From the NCBI RefSeq assembly GCF_000787575.1, contig NW_012236528.1, positions 869,552 through 933,551 on the forward strand: a stretch of DNA of 64,000 nucleotides, written 5' to 3'. Below are positions 56,889 through 64,000 of this stretch, one piece after another. Origin of the DNA: Acytostelium subglobosum LB1 (taxonomy: Eukaryota > Evosea > Eumycetozoa > Acytosteliales > Acytosteliaceae). Positions within the stretch are counted from its first letter, which is position 1, and each line of letters begins with the position of its first letter. Below the pieces are notes generated by a model. That model had not been told where the DNA came from, did no database searches, and saw nothing but the letters and a program-made list of their open reading frames with translations. A program made the position numbers and the translations under genes.

Positions 56889-57101
56889 ACAACAATATAT
56901 AATTATAAATAATAAATAATATTATTATCTAAATATATATATTAGTTATTCAATTCAATGAATGATTGATGGGTACCCGTAAAAGGAAATTCCCTGGAAA
57001 ATATCTGTGACCTCAGGAATCGATCACTCTCCTCACTCGAGGGATCACGATCACATTATTTGTTTCATCGATTGACAGTAATAATAATAATACAAATAAT
57101 A

Positions 57102-60100
57102 ATGGATGATAATAGTAGATTTAGGTTGTTGTTTAATAACAAGTTCTTAAGATCATTGATCTTCGGACATGTTTGTCATATACAATCGCGATTGACACAA
57201 CCATCGTCATCATCATCAACATTATCAATAATATCCAAGACAAAGAACAGTACGATCAATGGTGGAAAGTTATATAATGATGGTAATCTTTGTCAGTTGA
57301 TCAAATACAATGCTGTTCAATGGTTCATCGAGATGTTTGATGGGCTAACCAACAAGCCTATTGAACTCATTCGTCTACTATTATACAAATCATTTAAGTA
57401 TAACAATATAATAGTATTCAATCATATCAATCAATACGTATCTGGTGCACAATGTGTCGACATTAGCATGTTACTGACAAAGAAGAGCACACTAAGTATA
57501 CTCAAACATGGCAATGTTGACATGTTCAAAGCCTACCTCGCATCACATACATTGGCACTCAAAAGCTCGCACCTAATACCAGTGATAGACACTGGTAACG
57601 AACAATTTGTACGTCTACTGCTCCTACATCATTGCTTTGAACAACCTTGGCCTGTTTATGATGATGACAATGAAGATAAAGGACCCTATCTTAGTCGTCG
57701 TCCTGGAGTCAGCATTGGCATGCTCAAGATACTGCACGAGGAGTTCAACGTACTATATCAATGTGATCGTATTGGGAAGAAGGCATTGTTGCTCTCAATA
57801 CAATGTCAACAAGTAGATAGTGTCCAATATATATTTGATCAAGCTCCATTATATTGGGTTGAAGAGTGTTTCACAGAGTCTAATGTGGACATCATGGCCA
57901 TCGCCACATGTGGAAACATAGACATCATCAAGTCTTTGTTTAACAAGTTGCACATACAAACACTCTTCCTCTACGAGAATCTTCTGAACAGTATCATTGA
58001 GCAAGCCCTAGCTCTTGGACATGGAGAGGTCATCAAGTACCTCTACACGCATGTTGGCAACGTGACACTTTATACAAGCAATGAGAGTAGAATATGTCAG
58101 TCTCTAGGCATTCCATTTGTTGAAGGATCAAAGACCGATGTGCATGTGGATGTGGATGTGAGGTCAATTAACCTTGCAGTGACCATGCCATCAGTGGCCA
58201 TACTCAATGATGAAGTTGAACATGTCATGGATACACACCTTCCTCAATGTTTGAACATTGTCCCATCCCTCTGGGCGAGTATGTCCAAGAGAATGGCCAC
58301 GTACATATCCAACCCCCGAACATACCCACTGCCCGTGTACAATCAATTGAACTTATTCAACATGTTACAATCAGTTGGTGTTCAAGACAGTAATATCACA
58401 GAGGACATGGTACTCAGCTTCATTGACAACTGTGTCGACAGTGGTACCACTACCAATCAGAATGAAGATGCAATGAGATCACTGATATGGGCAATCAGTC
58501 ATTCTAAGACATCAGTCATGGAGAGGATACAAGTTAGATACTCTTTGGAGTACACTAGAGAGTGCTTGATCAAGGCCTTGGCAACAGACGACATCAAGGT
58601 ACTCTCAATCATACTTGGTAATTCTCAGTTATCACAAAGTATTGGGACTTGGAACAAAGTAGAGTTGGAGGGCTTGCAGGCAGACAAACTGATCACAAGG
58701 GCAAAATTGGATACAGTTATATTAGTTCTTGATCACCTTCCATCATTGAGAAAGGACATCAATATCTGTATTTTGGCTCAATACAACAATGATCATCACG
58801 ATGTATTCCAATATGTGATCAATCAGTTCACTATGGATGAGGTTGATCAGACTATCAATCCAATAATCCATTGTGCTTTTAAACTGGATAGGCTTGATGT
58901 ATTGATCACATTGGACCAGATGTACAAGGATCATTCTAAATCACTACTTATACCAATGGTCAATATCTTCACGCTTGTCAATGCTACCCAACTCAACTCG
59001 TTCCAAACATTGGAGTACTATTTCAAAACATCAGACTTTAACAATCTTACCAAAGCTATCAGATTGGAAGTACTTTCTGCCATCAACATCAAGGCACTCC
59101 ACGCTGGAAAAGTCCGTCTCCTTAATCACACCAGGACGCTCATCAAGGCCATCCAAGCCAACAAGAAGAGGTAAGTATATATCTATAATTCAATCAAATC
59201 AATCAATCAACTTATCACATCATCATGTCATTAGGGATCGTGATGAGGAGACTAATATTCAACAATATCAATATCGAAATGTGCTTGCTCCAAAGTTCTT
59301 GAAAGATCTGTTCACTTGTAACAATGATGATTGGAAGAATGAATTGGATCAGTATCTGGCCTACACTCTACAGAGACCACAGGACATTGAGATCAACAAT
59401 GATCTGCTTTTATTGATACTATATCCATCTATTGTTCGAAGACTAATAGAACTTGGATTCAAGATCACTCCTATCACTACAAGGTCATATAAGGTGAATA
59501 GATGGATTGGCAAACCTTGGTCACTGGAGATGATCAAGCTACTGTGCGAGGTGAAAGTTTTGATTGCACCTGAAGAGTTTATTGACATCATCTATCAGGC
59601 GATTAGCAGAAACGACGTTGATGTAGCTCGGTTCATTGTGGACACTAAACTTGACGAACTGATTGCGACCGATAATTACATGAGAAGTCGCAGCTACGCC
59701 ATTCTAAAAGCATGTATGAATTCAAACTGCCCAGCCGACTTGGCTGATAAGATACTATCACGTATCCCGCTGGACTCTTTCCCAAGACCTGATGAATTTC
59801 TCATGGAGGCCGCACGAACTGGAAACTTGGCAATGTTCATCAATGTGCATAAACTTAATGAACGAGAAGGGGGCCATTCACAACGAGCCTATGCAGCAAT
59901 GGAAGCAGCACTTAAATCAAATAATCACGTGGACTTGGTCAACTACATCCTCCAGCTCAGCCAACCACAAGGCCCACATGATGATGATTTCATTCTAAGG
60001 TATATCAATCCCAAGATTATATCAATCGAGCTCATTGAAAGATTGATTGATCATCCATGTTTCTTTTGCTACTTTGACCAAATGTTGGGCGATGCCATCG

Positions 60101-60705
60101 GCGCTGGCAAGAGAGATGTGATTGAATACCTAATGGACAACGAATCAATATTCCAAACTGACTATCGATATGCTTTTCAGCAGGCATTGAAGGTGGGACA
60201 ACCCTACCTCGACATCATTAGGAGGATACTTCCAAAGTTCATCCAACATCATCAAGACAATGGACAGTATTATAAGGATTCATTTTTGGAGTTTGGAATG
60301 ATGGCGGCCAAGATCAGTGACGATTTGTTTATCGAGCTACTCCAAGTCATCCTGCAGCCAGAGTCAACAACAAAGAAAACAATATGTTGTCTTGTTGAAG
60401 CTGCCGCTGGCAACTCACACGCACTTGTCAAACATGTGATTGATATGGTAGACTCACCTGTATTTTATAAAATGGACCTCAGCATCTTTATATCAGATTG
60501 TGTCCATTACCTCAAGAATGCGATTATGGCTTGCATCAATAGAGATGACACAGACTCAATTGAATGTGTGGTCACATTGGCCACCAAGTTATCATCCACA
60601 AATGATTCCAAACCAATTGATCCTCAAACTCTTTTCCCTTTGATGATCACAAATGACAAATTGAGTATATTCCTGTTGGAAAAGGGATACACCTCAAATA
60701 AATAA
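57102..60705 (+). CDS. Dictyostelid ankyrin-like family protein (copy 3, long)
   Basis: Two exons, 57102-59170 and 59235-60705, encode 1179 aa. Start chosen at ATG 57102 (MDDNSRFRLLFNNKFLRSLIFGHV), matching the N-terminal block of the genes at 18088 and 20130. The first exon ends AAG AG and the second begins G GAT, giving KKRDRDEETN. Degenerate ankyrin-like helix pairs run throughout (for example YLASHTLALKSSHLIPVIDTGNEQFVRLLLLHH, cut here as separate units LIPVIDTG and VRLLLL). The second exon looks like a second repeat domain (KFLKDLFTCNNDDWKNELDQ), so the protein is roughly twice the size of its relatives and may be a fusion of two family members. Function unknown. Confidence 0.75.
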
Positions 60706-60812
60706 ATAATTAACAACTTTGGATTGGTTATGATTTGAACAAGAGTGATTTATTAGATCACACTTATTATTATGATTATTATTACAAGATTAAGACATGT
60801 TGTAAGATGACC

Positions 60813-61112
60813 TTATTGAGCTGAAAAGTCAGTTGTGGCTGTGAGATTGGCAGTGGCTACACCTGGAATGTTAGCATTGACATTGGTAGCAGTCTTGGAA
60901 TTAAGACCCGAAAGGATATCCAAAAGGCTAGCAGTTGAGTTTGAGCCTTGGGCAGAAGCAAAGCCAGAGTTAGAGCTAAGACGGGCGTTGTTGGCAAGCT
61001 TGGTTGGGTTGGCAAGGGTGGAGAGGGCAGCTAGAATATAAAGAAACTATTAATATTTGAATTGGTTATTATTATAATTATTGTTTTTATATTACTTACC
61101 AAGGATAGTCAT
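60813..61112 (-). CDS. HssA/SigN-like tiny protein
   Basis: Two exons: 61112-61100 (13 nt, encoding MTIL and one base) and 61030-60813, giving 76 aa. The intron is GTAAGT...TTCTAG, 69 bp. The MTILAALSTLANPTK start with an intron right after MTIL is the mark of the HssA/2C/SigN-type small genes abundant in dictyostelids and expressed in development. The rest is Ser/Asn/Ala-rich (NNARLSSNSGFASAQGSNST, LLDILSGLNSK). The Gly/Cys-rich tail typical of HssA is absent, so it fits a SigN-like or lineage-specific branch better. Codons are mostly C- or T-ending. Confidence 0.75.
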
Positions 61113-61761
61113 TTTTAATTAATTAGATTGTTGATTGATTTAGATTGATTGATATTAGATTTGATATCTAAATTTATTCTATCAAGTTGATTATTTATAT
61201 GTTTTGGATCATCCATGAGGTCTAGACAAGTTCACCAAGGAAGTAGTGTATCTGGGGTTGATCACAATATGGATGTGTACAAAGATGAAATAAAATTATA
61301 TTCATTGAATCAAATATATAAATATATTTAATCCAAGATTAAATTATAAATTCAAAGTTAATCATTCGGAATATTCAATATGATATAATGTAGGAGAGAT
61401 CAATATTTCCAGACTTGTTGACAACATGATTATCGTTTGGAAGAGTGAAGCTCACAATCACTAGAATTAACATGAGTGTGTTGTGGGTGTTGGGTGTTAT
61501 TGATTGATCATCCTTGTGTGAGTAATTTACAATCATGTGAGCGATCACTTGTGTGTCTCCTCAATCATTTTGGCGTTTGGGAAACACGTTCGGAGATATA
61601 AAATGATGAATCTAACTCAGAGTTATAACTCATAATACTTGTACATGATTGAATAATTGATGGTGGGACACACAAATAATGGATGTATCGAGTGATTGAT
61701 CAAGTTGTTGGACTTGATGAATGAATGTAACAATGTCATAATTTATAATTAGTTTGATTTC
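61113..61761. other. Intergenic region upstream of the HssA/SigN-like gene
   Basis: 649 bp of AT-rich DNA between two minus-strand genes. It includes the probable promoter of the tiny gene (TTGATTGATTTAGATTGATTGA near 61130) and GAGCGATCACTTGTGTG at 61541. No coding signal seen. Confidence 0.5.
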
Positions 61762-63774
61762 TTAGCCACCCATTCCACCAATGATTGGCATAGCTTTCTT
61801 GTACTTTGAGTTAACATATGATCTGAAGAACTGTTCCTGTGGAGATGACGTGAAGAATAGGAACTTCATCAATGCAAAGACAACAACCAGTCCACTGGCA
61901 ACAAGTGCGAATGGTCCACTCCAACTGGTGCCCACGAACAGTGCCACGGCAGCAGCCAGCGTGACACCTAGTGCTGTCAAATCGAGCAAGAGTGCTCCAA
62001 CATTGCCCTGTTTGACGTCCTCGATGGCATCCACGACGAGGTTATAGGAGGCCACCAGCAACAACACTGGAGAAAAGCGATTCAGCATGAACTTTGCGGC
62101 GTTGGCGGTGAAGATCACTGACAAGCACTTTGGCACAATCTTAGCAACCACAGTAGGGACCAGAGGAGCAAGCTTTGAGCCAACAAATATGCCAGTTCGA
62201 GCAAACATCGATGTCACCAACTTGTTGCCAGTCTTGAACATTGTGACCGTGTCAAGGAACAGGCCGGACGTCTCTCCAATCAGTTCGAGCTTCTCGCCAT
62301 CCTTGAGGTTGTCTTTGTTGAGGAAGCCATAGGTCACTGCGGCAGCCTGGCACACTCGCAAGAGCGAGCTGAAGAATATCTTTGAGGACTTGTCAATCAG
62401 GTTGGCCGCCAGCTTGGTCTTGAGCTTGTTGATGATGGATGCACCAATTCGCTCGGCATAGGCGTCGACCCTCTCCGTCCAAGACGCGGTTTCATCATAC
62501 ACCTGGTACATTACTGCACGTGTGGCCTCTTGCATCTCGGCGATAAAACCAGGGAAGGTGCCGACTCCAGAAGTCATGTGCTTCATGAGGGCATAGAACT
62601 CGCTCTTGGGATCTTTGTTCAACTTGGTGAGCAGGTCCTTGATGACCAGGTTGATGATGTCGTTGCTGTTCTGGTTGTTGGTCATGTTCTGATCGTAGTA
62701 GTTGGCCATTGCCGTGTGAGTGATCCTGTTGATCAGCTTGGTGGACTGCACGCAGGTCGGGTCGAGAATGTCCAAGACGATCTTCATACTGGTGATCCTG
62801 CGGTAGATCGAGGCGGTGGGATCGAAACCATCTCTCACCCTGTCGTCTTGAAAGCTCGTGCAGAAGGCGGCTAGGTTAGTCTCATCGCTCCAGTAGTTGA
62901 CATAGATGTTGGCGCATCTGGCGGGTTGCTCGAGGAAGTCCTCCATCTTGGGATACTTCTCGATGAAGGCAAAGGTTTGCAGAAGCATGGTCTGGTGGGC
63001 GTAGATCTGGCTGTCGCACATGGCCTGGAGATCGGCTTCGACCTTGTCCTTCAAAATCCTCCTTGAGGGATCGTCATCACCGTTGGCCACCTTCATGGTG
63101 AACAGCAGGTTAGAGTAGTCCTTGTACCACTTCTGCTCGTTGGCGTCGTTGACGATGGCCAGTCTCTTGGCGCTGAGTGTTGGCTTGGTCTGCTCGAACA
63201 GCTCCAGCACATTGTCTTCGGTGAAGTAGAGCACATTCTCCAAGAAGTACTTCTCGGCATTGGCCTTGACAATGTTGACGTGTTCTCCTGGATGTGATTT
63301 GCCACCCTTTCCATGATCATCTCCTCCATCTGGCTTTCCACCACCGCCTGGCTTATCTCCACCAGGACGACCACCACCACCTGGCTTACCACCTGGATGA
63401 CCATTGCCGTCGGGCTTGTTATCTGGGTCATTGCCTGCACCCCCTTGTCCTCCATGTCCACCCACACGCCTTGTGGCCGTTTGTGGATCGTTATGTGGAC
63501 CGTTATGTGGAGGTGTTTCAACATGGAACACGGTGAAGTTGGCGAGAGTGGCGGCGATCTCTGCGTTGGTCATGTCCTTGACATCGTCATCCTCTGTATC
63601 ATCATTGGCATCCATCTTGACCACTCTAGAGGCTGGCATTGCTTTCTTGTCTGCTGGGTAAACCTTTGCTCTCGCCTTAATATAAGATACAAAGAATGGA
63701 TTATTGGCTGGATTGGTGGGCTTCTTTGCAGTTGCCGCAGCAACCTTTGGAGCCTTGTTATCGTTTTCTTGCAT
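61762..63774 (-). CDS. Glycine-rich membrane protein, unrecognised
   Basis: Single exon, 670 aa, start at MQENDNKAPK (63774); an upstream in-frame Met at 63837 lies in repeat-derived sequence. Residues about 95-170 are a Gly/Pro/Lys/Asp low-complexity linker. A helical region of about 300 residues follows (EKYFLENVLYFTEDNVLELFEQTK onward). The C-terminal quarter has several hydrophobic helices (VLLLVASYNLVVDAI, LLLDLTALGVTLAAAVALFVG, PFALVASGLVVVFALMKFLFF) and a short basic end. No signal peptide, so it is probably an intracellular membrane protein anchored near its C terminus. I recognise no family. Confidence 0.65.
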   Translation of the reverse strand: MQENDNKAPKVAAATAKKPTNPANNPFFVSYIKARAKVYPADKKAMPASRVVKMDANDDTEDDDVKDMTNAEIAATLANFTVFHVETPPHNGPHNDPQTATRRVGGHGGQGGAGNDPDNKPDGNGHPGGKPGGGGRPGGDKPGGGGKPDGGDDHGKGGKSHPGEHVNIVKANAEKYFLENVLYFTEDNVLELFEQTKPTLSAKRLAIVNDANEQKWYKDYSNLLFTMKVANGDDDPSRRILKDKVEADLQAMCDSQIYAHQTMLLQTFAFIEKYPKMEDFLEQPARCANIYVNYWSDETNLAAFCTSFQDDRVRDGFDPTASIYRRITSMKIVLDILDPTCVQSTKLINRITHTAMANYYDQNMTNNQNSNDIINLVIKDLLTKLNKDPKSEFYALMKHMTSGVGTFPGFIAEMQEATRAVMYQVYDETASWTERVDAYAERIGASIINKLKTKLAANLIDKSSKIFFSSLLRVCQAAAVTYGFLNKDNLKDGEKLELIGETSGLFLDTVTMFKTGNKLVTSMFARTGIFVGSKLAPLVPTVVAKIVPKCLSVIFTANAAKFMLNRFSPVLLLVASYNLVVDAIEDVKQGNVGALLLDLTALGVTLAAAVALFVGTSWSGPFALVASGLVVVFALMKFLFFTSSPQEQFFRSYVNSKYKKAMPIIGGMGG

Positions 63775-64000
63775 TGATTGATTGGTACAAATATGAATGA
63801 ATGAATGAATGAATGATATGATATATATATGTAACAATGATTGAATAAATGAATGGATGTGATGTTGAACTTTGATGTACTAGTGATTAGTGTTGGAAAT
63901 AGGTCGACCTATTTCCAAACGACATCGGTGGAGATGTCCTCAGATTTGAAAATCATGATGATCACACAAAAACGTGTAAAATTGATATTTTATCGTGTTG
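63775..64000. other. Upstream flank, window end
   Basis: AT-rich promoter-side DNA of the minus-strand gene, with GAAT repeats (63794-63813) and the palindrome described separately. No gene visible before the window ends. Confidence 0.5.
63893..63918. repeat. 26-bp perfect palindrome
   Basis: Half-site TTGGAAATAGGTC followed immediately by its exact reverse complement. It contains a central GTCGAC site and is the longest perfect palindrome I noticed in the window. It lies 119 bp upstream of the glycine-rich membrane protein start. Confidence 0.85.

Overview
The window looks like a chromosomal piece of a dictyostelid social amoeba. The evidence is the combination of single-copy eukaryotic genes with short GT-AG introns (about 35-130 bp), asparagine/glutamine/threonine homopolymer tracts inside proteins, and families typical of Dictyostelia: FNIP repeats, ComC-like EGF/super-sandwich surface proteins, frizzled/smoothened-like receptors, B-box/kelch proteins, degenerate ankyrin-like proteins and a tiny HssA/SigN-like gene. 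Coding DNA is fairly GC-rich, most strongly in the myosin gene, which argues against D. discoideum itself and for a less AT-rich lineage. I cannot name the species. Intergenic DNA and introns are AT-rich and full of (TCAA)n/(TTGA)n tetranucleotide runs. Single N positions (248, 251, 16139, 36165) mark unresolved bases.

Layout. 1-24 kb is mostly housekeeping and cytoskeleton: the 3' part of a condensin II NCAPD3 gene, a SIP5-like RING protein, a HutD/Ves-family protein, an FNIP/F-box-like protein, the complete conventional myosin II heavy chain (minus strand, 2114 aa, three exons), a degenerate P-loop NTPase, two tandem ankyrin-like family genes and a mitochondrial FUN14 protein.

24-47 kb is a cluster of secreted and cell-surface genes: three ComC-like receptors of 957, 990 and 1028 aa, each with 14-16 exons; a frizzled/smoothened-like seven-helix receptor; a GPI-anchored DUF1996 protein; and a duplicated pair of GPI-anchored polysaccharide-lyase-like proteins. 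The pair shares an upstream block that reads as identical over 143 bp. Behind the first copy lies a decayed fragment of the kelch gene that still sits intact behind the second copy, so the duplicated unit was larger than one gene. A mitochondrial Tim44/mL45-like gene lies inside the cluster.

47-64 kb holds a B-box/kelch gene, small spliced genes, a NOL1/NOP2/Sun RNA methyltransferase, a coiled-coil/kelch gene with a frame break, a two-CCCH-finger protein, a third ankyrin-like gene of 1179 aa, a 76-aa HssA/SigN-like gene with a 13-nt first exon, and an unrecognised glycine-rich membrane protein.

Exon joins were read by eye. For every multi-exon model the summed exon length is divisible by three (for the second ComC-like gene after discounting the N at 36165); the kelch gene at 52107 is left as a model with an unresolved frame break. 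I saw no rRNA, tRNA, CRISPR array or intact transposon.
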